A stretch of DNA of 64,000 nucleotides. Source: Stenotrophomonas chelatiphaga. Lineage in GTDB: Bacteria > Pseudomonadota > Gammaproteobacteria > Xanthomonadales > Xanthomonadaceae. Shown piece by piece: positions 48,476 through 57,535 of the stretch. The notes under the pieces are model-generated. The model was not told the DNA's origin. It did no database searches and saw nothing but the letters and a program-made list of their open reading frames with translations. The position numbers and the translations under genes are program-made. Location of the stretch: positions 30,756 through 94,755 of the forward strand of contig NZ_LDJK01000060.1 in NCBI RefSeq assembly GCF_001431535.1, written 5' to 3'. Numbering within the stretch: position 1 is the stretch's first letter; each line of letters begins with the position of its first letter.

Positions 48476-49837
48476 ATGATCGTCATGGATACCACCGCTA
48501 CCGACACCATCGTTGCCATCGCCACTGCCGCCGGCGCCGGCGGGGTGGGCATGCTGCGCCTTTCCGGACCGCGCGCGGCGACCATCGCCCACCTGCTTGG
48601 GGCACCCGTGCTGCGCCCACGCCACGCGCACTACGCCAGGCTGCGCGATGCCGAAAACGAGGTGATCGACGATGGCATCGTGCTGTGGTTCCCGGCCCCG
48701 AACAGCTTCACCGGCGAAGAAGTGGTGGAACTGCAGGGCCACGGCAGCCCGGTCGTGCTGCAGCAGCTCGTCGCCCGCTGCATCGCACTCGGTGCGCGTC
48801 AGGCGCGGCCGGGAGAGTTCAGTGAACGCGCATTCCTCAATGGAAAGCTGGATCTGGCCCAGGCCGAGGCCATCGCCGACCTGATCGCGGCCGGTGACCA
48901 CCGCGCCGCACGCGCGGCACGCCGTTCACTGGACGGGGTGTTCTCGCGCCGCGTGGACGAGGTGGCCGAACAGCTGGTCAGGTTGCGCATCCACGTCGAA
49001 GCGGCCATCGATTTCGCCGACGAACCGCTGGATACATTGGGGGGTGAGCAGGTGCGGCGCGGCCTGCTGCAGGCACGCGAAACGCTGGCGCTGCTGCGCC
49101 GCGATGCCGAACGAGGCCGCCGCTTGCGCGATGGCCTGCATGCCGTGCTGATCGGCCCGCCCAACGCCGGCAAGAGTTCGTTGCTCAACGCGCTGGCCGG
49201 CAGCGAACGGGCGATCGTCACCGACATCGCCGGCACCACACGCGACACGCTGCGCGAGACCATCCGGCTGGACGGCCTGGAGCTGACCCTGGTGGATACC
49301 GCCGGCCTGCGCGATGGCGGCGATGCGATCGAACGCGAAGGCATGCGTCGTGCGCGGGTGGAGATCGAACGCACCGATCTCTCGCTGATCGTGCTGGACG
49401 CGCGCGATCCCGGCGCCGGTGAAGCGGCGATCGGCGCATCGTTGTTGGACGTGCCGCACAAGGTCTACATCCACAACAAATCCGACCTGCTGCCGGCGGG
49501 CACGGGGCAGGGCGGCGACGACCCGGATCGGGTGTTCGTGTCGGCCGCCACCGGCGCCGGGCTGGACGACCTGCATGCGCGGCTGCGCATGATCGCCAGC
49601 GCCGGTGCCGGCGAACAGGTGGACGGCGAGTTCTCCGCACGCACCCGCCATGTCGACGCCATCGAGCGCGCGCAGGACCATGCACTGCAGGCCGATGGCG
49701 AGCTGGCACACGAGCACCTGGAACTGGCCGCTGAAGAACTGCGGCTGGCGCACGAGGCGCTGGGCGAAATCACCGGCGCGATGAGCGCCGATGACCTGCT
49801 CGGCAGGATCTTCTCCAGCTTCTGCATCGGCAAGTAG
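48476..49837 (+). CDS. mnmE: tRNA modification GTPase MnmE (TrmE)
   Basis: 453 aa (450 if the ATG at 48485 is used; neither has a clear ribosome site). The N-terminal folate-binding domain begins [20 protein letters not shown]. The G domain has [14 protein letters not shown] near 225, [13 protein letters not shown] and NKSD, and the C-terminus ends in the required CIGK. With MnmG it makes the cmnm5 modification of wobble uridine 34. Its position after yidC is the conserved origin-proximal order. Confidence 0.97.
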   Translation: MIVMDTTATDTIVAIATAAGAGGVGMLRLSGPRAATIAHLLGAPVLRPRHAHYARLRDAENEVIDDGIVLWFPAPNSFTGEEVVELQGHGSPVVLQQLVARCIALGARQARPGEFSERAFLNGKLDLAQAEAIADLIAAGDHRAARAARRSLDGVFSRRVDEVAEQLVRLRIHVEAAIDFADEPLDTLGGEQVRRGLLQARETLALLRRDAERGRRLRDGLHAVLIGPPNAGKSSLLNALAGSERAIVTDIAGTTRDTLRETIRLDGLELTLVDTAGLRDGGDAIEREGMRRARVEIERTDLSLIVLDARDPGAGEAAIGASLLDVPHKVYIHNKSDLLPAGTGQGGDDPDRVFVSAATGAGLDDLHARLRMIASAGAGEQVDGEFSARTRHVDAIERAQDHALQADGELAHEHLELAAEELRLAHEALGEITGAMSADDLLGRIFSSFCIGK

Positions 49838-50022
49838 CGCTGGAGCCGCTTGGTCGCGCCGCAGTCGGCCGGCGGCCTTCCAATGGCACAACGAGAGCGG
49901 ACGATAAGCGGATGACAGGAATTCGTCCGCAATCTTCAGTAAGAACGATCAACAGTTGAAGATAAACGCATGGTCTGACCGTTCCTTGCAGCACACGCTG
50001 GTGTGACTGCCGGAAGACTGCC

Positions 50023-51072
50023 ATGACCCATCACCCGATCGCGCTGATCACGCCGCCGGAAGGCTACGCGGATTGGCTGGACGAGCTGAAACACCGCATC
50101 AACTCTGCCCAGCAACGCGCCGCGCTGGCCGTCAACCGTGAGCTCGTCCTGCTCTACTGGGAGATGGGGCGCGACATTCTCGTCCGCCAGTCCGGGCAGG
50201 GATGGGGGAGCAAGGTCATCGATCGCCTGGCCCATGATCTCAGGCTGGCCTTCCCCCACGCCAAGGGCTTCTCGCCGCGAAACCTCAAGTACATGCGTGC
50301 CTTTGCCGACGCCTGGCCGGATCCGGAATTTGTGCAAGAGGTGCTTGCACAATTACCGTGGTATCACCAATTGACTCTGCTGGAAAAGTTGTCGACTGCC
50401 CCGCAACGTATCTGGTACGCGAACCAGGCCATACAGCACAACTGGTCGCGGAGCGTGCTGGCGCTGAACATAGAAGGAAAGTTGCTCGAGCGCACCGGTA
50501 GCGCCGTCACCAACTTCGAGTTGCGGTTGCCCAAGGCACATTCAGACCTCGCCCGCGAAACGCTCAAAGATCCCTATCGATTCGACTTTCTTGCGGTAGG
50601 ACGCGAGGCCAGCGAGCGCGAACTGGAAGACGGCCTGGTCCGGCACGCCACTGACTTCCTCCTGGAGCTGGGTGCCGGTTTCGCATTCGTAGGCAGGCAG
50701 GTGCTCATCGAAGTGGCGGGGGAAGAATTCTTCATCGATCTACTGTTCTACCACCTGCACCTTCGCTGCTATGTCGTCGTAGAACTGAAGGCAGGCAAGT
50801 TCAAACCCGAGCATCTGGGGCAACTGGGCTTCTATCTGACGGCCGTGAACCAGCAGAAGAAGCGGGCCGATGACAATCCGACCCTTGGATTGTTGTTGTG
50901 CAAGGAACGCAACAAAGTCGTTGCGGAGTACGCCCTGAGTGAGAACGCCCAACCCATGGGGGTTGCCGAGTACAAGGTCCTGGGACCGCTGCCCGAACCG
51001 CTGCAGACCAGCCTGCCCAGCATCGAACAGCTCGAGAAAGAGCTTGCAGACGGCCCGACCCTGGCCGGGTGA
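50023..51072 (+). CDS. YhcG/DUF1016-family PD-(D/E)xK nuclease-like protein
   Basis: 349 aa. The N-terminal DUF1016 part (about 15-165) contains LVLLYWEMGRDI, GFSPRNLKYMRAFA and LPWYHQLTLLEK. The C-terminal nuclease-like part (about 185-335) has the PD-(D/E)xK core FIDLLFYH...VVVELKAGKFKPEH. A GGAAG ribosome site precedes ATG. Codon use appears less GC-rich than in mnmE or glpQ, suggesting transfer. Relatives occur as single genes or within restriction and defence loci; role and substrate are unproven. Confidence 0.88.
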   Translation: MTHHPIALITPPEGYADWLDELKHRINSAQQRAALAVNRELVLLYWEMGRDILVRQSGQGWGSKVIDRLAHDLRLAFPHAKGFSPRNLKYMRAFADAWPDPEFVQEVLAQLPWYHQLTLLEKLSTAPQRIWYANQAIQHNWSRSVLALNIEGKLLERTGSAVTNFELRLPKAHSDLARETLKDPYRFDFLAVGREASERELEDGLVRHATDFLLELGAGFAFVGRQVLIEVAGEEFFIDLLFYHLHLRCYVVVELKAGKFKPEHLGQLGFYLTAVNQQKKRADDNPTLGLLLCKERNKVVAEYALSENAQPMGVAEYKVLGPLPEPLQTSLPSIEQLEKELADGPTLAG

Positions 51073-51140
51073 CCTGCCTACCTCCCCCTGTCATATTGCA
51101 GACGCATACTCGCCGCATTCGTCATCCAAGGGGATAGTCC

Positions 51141-52232
51141 GTGAAGTCGTGGGGTTGTGCATTGCTGTTGTCGCTGGCCGTGGCACCATCGTTGGCCATG
51201 AGCGCCGAATCTTCATCAGCCGCACCGGGCAAGGCCTCGGTCTATGCCCACCGCGGGGCCAGCGCCCTGCTGCCCGAACACACCCTGGCCGCCTATGCAC
51301 AGGCCATCACCGACGGCGCCGACTACATCGAACCGGATCTGGTGATGACCAAGGACGGCGCGCTGGTGGCCCGCCACGAGAACGAGATCAGCGGGACCAC
51401 CGACGTCGCATCGCGCGAAGAATTCGCCGATCGCCGCACCACCAAGACCATCGACGGTGAAAAGGTCGAGGGCTGGTTCACCGAAGACTTCACCCTGGCC
51501 GAGCTGAAGACGCTGTACGCGCGCGAGCGCCTGCCACAGCAGCGCAGCACCGCCTTCGACGGCCAGTTCCGCATTGCCAGCTTCGATGAAATCCTGGCTT
51601 TCCTGGTGCAGCAGGCCGGACGCGCCAACCGCGGCATCGGGCTGGTACCGGAGATCAAGCATCCCAGCTACTTCCAGTCCATCGGCCTGCCGATGGAAGA
51701 CAAGGTGCTCGCTGCGCTGCAGGCCAACCCGTATACCAAGGTGGGTCCGGTGACACTGCAGTCGTTCGAGACGGCCAACCTGCGTTACCTGCGTGGCAAG
51801 ATCGGCCGCGGCAGCAACATCCGCCTGCTGCAGCTGACCTGGAAGGGCGATGCCAAGCCGGCCGACGTGGCCAAGGCGGGCGGTGCGCTGACCTATGCGC
51901 AGATGCTGACGCCTGCTGGGCTCAAGGAGATGGCGACCTACGCTGACGGCATCGGACCGGAGTTGCGTTCGATCATTCCGCTGGACGCCAATGGCGCGCT
52001 GGGTACGCCGACTTCGCTGGTGCGCGATGCGCATGCGGCGGGATTGATGGTGGTTCCGTACACCTTCCGCCCGGAGAATCTTTTCATCGCCGCGAACCTG
52101 CGCAGCGGTGCCGCCAATGCCCGCAACCCGGAGGGCTCCATCGCCGAAATGCGCGCCTACCTCGACACGGGCATCGATGCCTTCTTCACCGATGACCCGG
52201 CACTGGGGCGAAAGGCCGTCGACGGTCGCTGA
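51141..52232 (+). CDS. glpQ: Periplasmic glycerophosphodiester phosphodiesterase
   Basis: 363 aa starting at GTG 51141, with AGGGGA upstream. Signal peptide ends near AMSA. The GDPD barrel shows YAHRGASALLPEHTLAAY with catalytic His/Arg, DYIEPDLVMTKDGALVARHE with metal ligands, and ends FTDDPALG. It hydrolyses glycerophosphodiesters to glycerol-3-phosphate plus an alcohol. Length matches GlpQ rather than cytosolic UgpQ. It is convergent with the small gene at 52237. Confidence 0.95.
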   Translation: MKSWGCALLLSLAVAPSLAMSAESSSAAPGKASVYAHRGASALLPEHTLAAYAQAITDGADYIEPDLVMTKDGALVARHENEISGTTDVASREEFADRRTTKTIDGEKVEGWFTEDFTLAELKTLYARERLPQQRSTAFDGQFRIASFDEILAFLVQQAGRANRGIGLVPEIKHPSYFQSIGLPMEDKVLAALQANPYTKVGPVTLQSFETANLRYLRGKIGRGSNIRLLQLTWKGDAKPADVAKAGGALTYAQMLTPAGLKEMATYADGIGPELRSIIPLDANGALGTPTSLVRDAHAAGLMVVPYTFRPENLFIAANLRSGAANARNPEGSIAEMRAYLDTGIDAFFTDDPALGRKAVDGR

Positions 52233-52236
52233 GCCG

Positions 52237-52440
52237 CTACTTGCCGGCAGACAGGCTCGAGCCGCGGCCGCGGCGCAAGGGACAGCGACGCGGATCGCCA
52301 CAGCGGCAGCAGCGACGGGCCACGGGATCACGCGACGCGATATGCAACACCAGCAGGCTTACGACCAGCAGCAGGCCGCCGATCACCAGATACAGCACCA
52401 TGTTGTCGATCGATGCGCCAGGGGGCGGGAAGACTCCCAT
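52237..52440 (-). CDS. Small Cys-rich single-pass membrane protein
   Basis: 67 aa beginning MGVFPPPGASIDNMVLYLVI. One membrane helix (about 13-35) is followed by a basic tail with a cysteine cluster (CCRCGDPRRCP), which could bind metal or form disulphides. AAGGA lies 9 nt before ATG. The stop is 4 bp from the glpQ stop on the other strand. I do not recognise a family. Hydrophobicity and ribosome site support a real gene. Confidence 0.6.
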   Translation of the reverse strand: MGVFPPPGASIDNMVLYLVIGGLLLVVSLLVLHIASRDPVARRCCRCGDPRRCPLRRGRGSSLSAGK

Positions 52441-52566
52441 GCGGTTTTTCCTTGCAGCGGGTCAAACGGGACGCCACACCCGGCTGGGCCTGTGGGCTCC
52501 AGCCGGTACATCTTGGACAAGGCGGCCGAGCCGCGTCTATGACGGAAATTTGAAAGACGAGAGCGC

Positions 52567-52648
52567 GTGACGACCAACGGTCGTCACCCACCAGAACGAT
52601 CGTCACCCACCACAACGATCGTCACCCACCAGAACGATCGTCACCCTC
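52567..52648. repeat. REP palindrome followed by three half-units
   Basis: A complete GTGACGACC...GGTCGTCAC palindrome (52567-52589) is followed by three tandem copies of ACGATCGTCACCC plus ACCA spacers that have lost the left arm. It lies just beyond the rhomboid gene end. Confidence 0.75.
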
Positions 52649-52668
52649 CAGATCGAACCGGCGGGCGA

Positions 52669-53445
52669 TCAGCGCGGTGCGTCGTCCTGGCCCGGGCGGC
52701 GGAACGGCAGCACCACGTAGTCCTGCCCTTCGCGTGGCTGCCACAGCACCGGCACCTGGCGCGGGGAGGGCGGCTCCAGCTCGTCGTCGGGCAGGGCTTC
52801 GATGGAATCCTCTTCGTCTTCCCAGCTGTAGCGTGGGCGGGCGGCCATCGGATCGCTGTTGCGGAACAGCAGCGCGGCGATGATGCCCGCGAACGCCCCG
52901 CCCATGTGCGACTGCCAGGACACGCCGGGCGTATGCGGCAGCACGGTCATCAACATGCCGCCATAAAACAGCATGCCGATCAGCCCGGTGGCGATGGCGG
53001 CGCGGTCGCGGCGCAGCAGGCCCAGGCTGGCCAGCAGGAACATCAGGCCATGGGTGACGCCACTGGCGCCCAGGTGCCGGCTGCCCGGATCCCCCAGCAG
53101 CCAGGCGCCGATGCCGGAGCCGATCCACAGCAGCGGCAGCGCGCGCAGGGTGGCCTTTGGATAGACGCTGCCGGCCAGCGTGCCGAGGATCAGCAGGGCC
53201 ACGCTGTTGGCGGCGATGTGTTCCACCGACCCGTGCAGCAGCGGCGCACCGAGCAGGCCCAGCAGGCCAGCCATCTCCAACGGCGCCACGGCCCACGGCC
53301 GCCAGTCCACGTAGTCCTGCAGCGCGAACACGGCCACCAGCAGCACCACGGCGCCGAGGCTCAGGTTGAAGGCGCGCAGGATGCGCAGGCGATCGGTAGG
53401 CGGGGCCGGGTTGTCGCCGGCGGGCACGGGTGCATTGGCGTTCAT
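52669..53445 (-). CDS. Rhomboid-family intramembrane serine protease
   Basis: 258 aa from ATG 53445 (a TTG two codons upstream is possible). Six or so membrane helices span about 25-195. Catalytic Ser is in HLGASGVTHG near residue 130 and the partner His in WQSHMGGAFAG near 180, matching the GxSG...H pair of rhomboids. The cytoplasmic tail (about 200-258) is acidic then Pro/Gln-rich. The more usual N-terminal WR and HxxxN motif appears as LLHGSVEHIAAN. Substrate unknown. Confidence 0.9.
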   Translation of the reverse strand: MNANAPVPAGDNPAPPTDRLRILRAFNLSLGAVVLLVAVFALQDYVDWRPWAVAPLEMAGLLGLLGAPLLHGSVEHIAANSVALLILGTLAGSVYPKATLRALPLLWIGSGIGAWLLGDPGSRHLGASGVTHGLMFLLASLGLLRRDRAAIATGLIGMLFYGGMLMTVLPHTPGVSWQSHMGGAFAGIIAALLFRNSDPMAARPRYSWEDEEDSIEALPDDELEPPSPRQVPVLWQPREGQDYVVLPFRRPGQDDAPR

Positions 53446-53498
53446 ATCCAAGCAATGGCGGTGGCCGGGGCGAAACCAACCCCGGCGGGGTGGGAAAG

Positions 53499-53534
53499 TA
53501 AAACGGGCCGGCGGGATAATCCCCGCCGGCCCGT
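53499..53534 (-). terminator. terC terminator
   Basis: ACGGGCCGGCGGG pairs with CCCGCCGGCCCGT around a short AT loop, followed on the minus strand by TTTTACTTT. It lies 48 bp past the terC stop. Confidence 0.85.
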
Positions 53535-53581
53535 CGTTGCAGCGCGCGCTGCCGGCCCCGCAGGACCGGTAACGCGATCGA

Positions 53582-54538
53582 TCAGGCCTTGTCGTGCTTC
53601 GGCGGGATCTTCAGGCTCAGCACCACGGTGACGGCGATGATCAGCGCGACCACGCCCAGCGAGATCGGGGTCGGGATCTTGAACAGGTCGATGATCATCA
53701 TCTTGATGCCGATGAAGCCCAGCACCAGCGCCAGACCGTAGGGCAGCAGGTGGAAGCGATCGGCCATGCCGGCCAGCAGGAAGAACATCGCGCGCAGGCC
53801 CAGCACCGCGAACACGTTCGAGGTCAGCACGATGAACGGGTCGGTGGTGATGGCGAAGATGGCCGGGATGCTGTCCACCGCGAAGATCACGTCGGTCACC
53901 GCGATCAGGATCAGCACGGCGAACAGCGGGGTGTACCAGCGCTTGCCGTCGCGCATGACGCTCATCGCATTACCGGCGTAGTCCGGCAGCAGGCGCAGGT
54001 GCTTGCGCATCCAGCGCAGCGCGGGATTGGTTTCCAGGTCCGGCTCCTGGCCGGCCGAGAACCACATCTTCCAGCCGGTGAACAGCAGGAAGGCGCCGAA
54101 CACGTAGAGCAGCCAGTGGAACTTGGTAATCAGCACGCTGCCGGCGAAGATCATGATCGTACGCAGCACGATCGCGCCGAGGATGCCGATGATCAGCACC
54201 TTCTGCCGTTGTTCTTCGGGCACCGCGAAGTAGCCCATGATCATCAGGAAGACGAAGATGTTGTCGACGGCCAAGGCCTTTTCGACCAGATAGCCGGTCA
54301 GGAACTCCAGGCCGACCTTGTTCGCCACCACCTGGCCGGCGGTCTCGTTCAGGTAGTACCAGAGGCCACCATTGAAGGCCAGGGCGAGCAGCACCCAGCC
54401 GATCGACCACCACAGGGCCTCCTTGAAGGTGACCTTGTGTGGGCCGCCGTGGCGCATCAATACCAGGTCGACCAGCAGCGCGATGATCACCACCGCGCCG
54501 AAGCCGAGCCATAACCACAAATTACCGATCGTCTGCAT
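53582..54538 (-). CDS. TerC/Alx-family membrane protein (manganese exporter-like)
   Basis: 318 aa from ATG 54538, eight or nine membrane helices. TerC motifs with conserved acidic residues are present: EKALAVDNIFVFLMIM near 75-90 and FAVDSIPAIFAITTDPFIVL near 200-220. The family member Alx exports manganese, and the manganese riboswitch found directly upstream supports that role here rather than tellurite resistance. The frame extends to 54595, but that part lies in the riboswitch expression region. Confidence 0.92.
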   Translation of the reverse strand: MQTIGNLWLWLGFGAVVIIALLVDLVLMRHGGPHKVTFKEALWWSIGWVLLALAFNGGLWYYLNETAGQVVANKVGLEFLTGYLVEKALAVDNIFVFLMIMGYFAVPEEQRQKVLIIGILGAIVLRTIMIFAGSVLITKFHWLLYVFGAFLLFTGWKMWFSAGQEPDLETNPALRWMRKHLRLLPDYAGNAMSVMRDGKRWYTPLFAVLILIAVTDVIFAVDSIPAIFAITTDPFIVLTSNVFAVLGLRAMFFLLAGMADRFHLLPYGLALVLGFIGIKMMIIDLFKIPTPISLGVVALIIAVTVVLSLKIPPKHDKA

Positions 54539-54614
54539 GGGTTTGTCCGTTGGGAAAGAGAAAAAAGCCGCAAGCCGGACGGCGAGGATCTGCAACGGAG
54601 GATCGGGAGGGGGA

Positions 54615-54742
54615 TCCAGGGACAGAGCTTCGCCGGTACGGCGAAGGTCTCGCTCGCAGCCCCGATGTAGTGGGACTGCCGTTGCACCGGAGCCTGCGGG
54701 CTCGAATTGACGGCGACAACGTTGGGAGCTACTCCCCTTCTG
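54615..54742 (-). promoter_or_regulatory. yybP-ykoY manganese riboswitch upstream of terC
   Basis: On the minus strand the conserved 5' element AAGGGGAGTAGCTCCCAACG (within 54720-54740) and the distal arm GAGACCTTCGCCG with GGCGAAGCTCTGTCCC (about 54618-54650) match the yybP-ykoY aptamer. Between aptamer and ATG a GC-rich segment (GCCG...CGGC) runs into six T (54565-54570), a possible terminator-type switch. Mn2+ binding would permit terC expression. Confidence 0.88.
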
Positions 54743-54808
54743 GCGCCGATTCTGCGGGCATCCCGGCGCCGCGTCAATCGCCGGCTCGTGACGGCCGCTT
54801 CAGCCCAA

Positions 54809-54889
54809 AGTGACGGCCGCTGGCCGTCAAGCAGGAATCGCGCGAGTGACGGCCAGCGGCTGTCACTACAGGGGCCAGCGGCCGTCACA
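54809..54889. repeat. SMAG-like repeat cluster
   Basis: AGTGACGGCCGCTGGCCGTCA, then a copy with one base change in the right arm (GTGACGGCCAGCGGCTGTCAC), then a half-unit GGCCAGCGGCCGTCAC. Another half-unit precedes at 54788. Together with the riboswitch these fill the 396-bp gap between terC and the methyltransferase gene. Confidence 0.8.
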
Positions 54890-54934
54890 ACCGCGGACTG
54901 CGGCCCTCCCTACCGCAGCGATTACAATAGGCCG

Positions 54935-56101
54935 ATGAATACCTCTGCCCCCTCAGTCCGTCTCAAGAATGCCTGGCGTTCCAGCCACCCGTGGATCTTC
55001 CAGAAACTGGTCGAAAAACCGGCCGTCCGGCCCAAGCCCGGCACCATCGTCGATGTCTTCGGCGTGGAAGGGGACTTCATCGGGCGTGGCTTCTACAACG
55101 GGCATTCGCGCATTGCCGTGCGCATCCTGGAAACCGACGAGCGCGTGCCAGTCGACGCCGGCTGGTTCTCGCGCAAGATCGCCCAGGCGGTGGAACTGCG
55201 TCGCGACACGCTGAAGCTGGATGCGGTCAGTGATGCCTGGCGCGTGGTGCACAGCGAAGGCGACGGCCTGTCCGGGCTGGTGGTGGATCGCTATGGCGAC
55301 CTGGTGGTGGTGGAGTTCTTTGCCGCCGGCATGTTCCGCCACCGCGAGTGGATCTACGAAGCCCTGAGCGAACAGTTCCCGGGCTGCCGTTTCCACAGCT
55401 TCGCCGATGAGCATGTGCAGAAGCAGGAAAGCTTCGACTTCCATGGCAACACCACCACCGAAGCCTCGGTGATCACCGAGCACGGCGTGAAGTTCCGCGC
55501 CGACCCGGCCGGTGCGCACAAGACCGGCTTCTTCGCCGACCAGCGCGACAACCGCGAATGGTTGAGCCAGCAGGTCGAAGGCAAGACCGTGCTCGACCTG
55601 TGCTGCAACACCGGCGGTTTCGCGGTGTACGCCGCCGCGCGCGGTGCCAGTGAAGTCGTCGGCATCGACATCGACGAGGACGTGATCCAGATCGCCAAGG
55701 GCAACGCCAAGCTCAACAACGTGCGGCCGAAGTTCGTGCAGTCCGACATCTTCCCGTGGCTGCGCGATGCCGCCAACCGCGGCGAGCAGTACGACGTGGT
55801 GATCCTGGACCCGGCGAAGATGACCCGCGACCGCGACCAGGTCATCAGCGCGCTGAAGAAGTACCTGGACATGAACAAGCTGGCGCTCGGCGTGGTCAAG
55901 CCGGGCGGCCTGTTCGCCACGTTCTCGTGCACCGGCCTGGTGGCCGAAGACCAGTTCCTGGACATGCTGCGGCGTGCGGCGTTCTATTCCGGCCGCACCA
56001 TCCAGATCCTGAAGGTGTCCGGCGCCGGTCCCGACCACCCGTTCATGGCCCACGTGCAGGAATCGCGTTACCTCAAGGCCGTGTTCTGCCGCGTGCTGTA
56101 A
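54935..56101 (+). CDS. rlmI: 23S rRNA m5C methyltransferase, RlmI-like
   Basis: 388 aa from ATG 54935. An N-terminal PUA domain (about 5-75) binds RNA, followed by an EEHEE-like region and a Rossmann SAM domain with LDLCCNTGGFAVYAA near 228, DIDEDVI and VILDPAKMTRD. FATFSCTG near 330 carries the catalytic Cys of m5C methyltransferases. E. coli RlmI methylates C1962. The frame opens further upstream, but that part crosses repeat elements. Confidence 0.9.
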   Translation: MNTSAPSVRLKNAWRSSHPWIFQKLVEKPAVRPKPGTIVDVFGVEGDFIGRGFYNGHSRIAVRILETDERVPVDAGWFSRKIAQAVELRRDTLKLDAVSDAWRVVHSEGDGLSGLVVDRYGDLVVVEFFAAGMFRHREWIYEALSEQFPGCRFHSFADEHVQKQESFDFHGNTTTEASVITEHGVKFRADPAGAHKTGFFADQRDNREWLSQQVEGKTVLDLCCNTGGFAVYAAARGASEVVGIDIDEDVIQIAKGNAKLNNVRPKFVQSDIFPWLRDAANRGEQYDVVILDPAKMTRDRDQVISALKKYLDMNKLALGVVKPGGLFATFSCTGLVAEDQFLDMLRRAAFYSGRTIQILKVSGAGPDHPFMAHVQESRYLKAVFCRVL

Positions 56102-56117
56102 CCGCGCATCCCGGTGG

Positions 56118-56138
56118 GTGACGACCGTGGGTCGTCAC
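56118..56138. repeat. REP-type palindrome
   Basis: GTGACGACC-GTG-GGTCGTCAC, 16 bp after the rlmI stop. Confidence 0.7.
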
Positions 56139-56197
56139 ATGGACCCGCCAAGGCGCGCAGGCTATGGTCAGGTCTCCCCGTTCCCGGTGAGACCTGC

Positions 56198-57427
56198 ATG
56201 ATCCTGCGTCGCCTGCCGCTGCTGCTTGCCCTGGCGCTCAGCACGCCGCTGTCCGTCCATGCCATCGATTTCAGCGCCGCCGAACTGCAGCGCGCCACGT
56301 CCCTTCAGCAGCGCCTGCTGACCCTGGACAGCCATCTGGATACGCCGGCCAACTTCGCCCGCGATGGCTTCGACATCGGCAACCGCCATGACCACAACGC
56401 GCTGTCCCAGGTGGATTACCCGCGCATGGTGGAAGGGGCGCTGGACGGTGGCTTCTGGGCGATCTATACCGGCCAGGGTGACCGCAGTGCCACCGCCCAT
56501 CTGCGCGAACGTGATGCCGGCCTGCAGCGGCTGCTCGACATCCGCACCATGCTGGCCGCCAACAGCGATCGCTTCGCGCTGGCGCTGACCCCGGCCGATG
56601 CGCTGCGGATCAAGGCCGACGGCAAGCGCGTGGTGTTCATCAGCATGGAAAACGCCAGTCCGCTGGTGGCCGATCCCAGCCTGCTGGGCTTCTACCACCA
56701 GGCCGGGCTGCGCATGCTGAGCACCGTGCACTTCGCCACCAACGAGTTCGCCGATTCGGCCACCAACCCGAAGGGGCCGGAGTGGAACGGGCTGAGCCCG
56801 GCCGGCCGCGCGCTGGTCAACGAAGCGGTGAAACGGGGCATCGTCATCGATCAGTCGCATGCCTCCGATGCGGTGTTCGACCAGCTCATCGCGATGATGC
56901 CGGTCCCGTTCGTGCTGTCGCACAGTTCAGCCAAGGCGATCCATGACCACCCGCGCAATCTCGACGATGCGCGCCTGCGCCAGCTGGCCAAGGCCGGCGG
57001 GGTGATCCAGGTGAATGCCTACGGCGGCTACCTGGTGGACCCCGGCAAGAGCCCTGCGCGCAAGGCAGCCGAAGACGCGCTGAGCAAGCGGCTGGGCGGC
57101 TGGGACAGGATGAGCATCGCGCAGGGCGAGGAACTGCAGCGCGCGGAAGACGCGCTGGACCGGCAATACCCGGTGCGCCACGCCAGCCTGGATGACTTCT
57201 TCGCACACATGGGCCACATCCTCGATGTGGTCGGCCCGGAGCACGTGGGCATCGGCCTGGACTGGGATGGCGGCGGCGGGCTGACCGACCTGCGCGATGT
57301 CAGCCAGCTGCCGAAGATCACCGCCTGGCTGCTGCGGCGCGGCTACGACGAAAAGCAGATCGCCGGCATCTGGGGCGGCAACCTGCTGCGGGTGATGCAG
57401 CAGGCGCAGGACCACGCCCGACCCTGA
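56198..57427 (+). CDS. Secreted membrane-dipeptidase family (M19) hydrolase
   Basis: 409 aa from ATG 56198, signal peptide MILRRLPLLLALALSTPLSV. Zinc-site motifs of renal-dipeptidase-type enzymes are present: LLTLDSHLDTP near 40-50, VVFISMENASPL with the bridging Glu, VIDQSHASDAVF, VLSHSSAKAIHDHPRN and HVGIGLDWDGGGG. It should cleave dipeptides in the periplasm. Ends ...WGGNLLRVMQQ as usual. It stands alone between two repeat clusters. Confidence 0.93.
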   Translation: MILRRLPLLLALALSTPLSVHAIDFSAAELQRATSLQQRLLTLDSHLDTPANFARDGFDIGNRHDHNALSQVDYPRMVEGALDGGFWAIYTGQGDRSATAHLRERDAGLQRLLDIRTMLAANSDRFALALTPADALRIKADGKRVVFISMENASPLVADPSLLGFYHQAGLRMLSTVHFATNEFADSATNPKGPEWNGLSPAGRALVNEAVKRGIVIDQSHASDAVFDQLIAMMPVPFVLSHSSAKAIHDHPRNLDDARLRQLAKAGGVIQVNAYGGYLVDPGKSPARKAAEDALSKRLGGWDRMSIAQGEELQRAEDALDRQYPVRHASLDDFFAHMGHILDVVGPEHVGIGLDWDGGGGLTDLRDVSQLPKITAWLLRRGYDEKQIAGIWGGNLLRVMQQAQDHARP

Positions 57428-57433
57428 CCGGCC

Positions 57434-57535
57434 GGTAGTGACGGCCGCTGGCCGTCAGCCACAGACGGTAGTGACGGCCGCTGGCCGTCAGCCCGATATC
57501 ACCGCGTTCGACGGCCAGCGGCCGTCACCGCCTAC
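57434..57535. repeat. Triple SMAG-like array between convergent genes
   Basis: Two GTAGTGACGGCCGCTGGCC copies in one orientation are followed by one GACGGCCAGCGGCCGTCAC in the other. The last copy runs into the stop codon of the permease gene (57532-57534). Confidence 0.85.

Noticed and set aside
53582..54595. Longer TerC start at 54595
   Set aside because: The added 19 residues lie in the riboswitch expression region and lack family similarity; ATG 54538 fits better.
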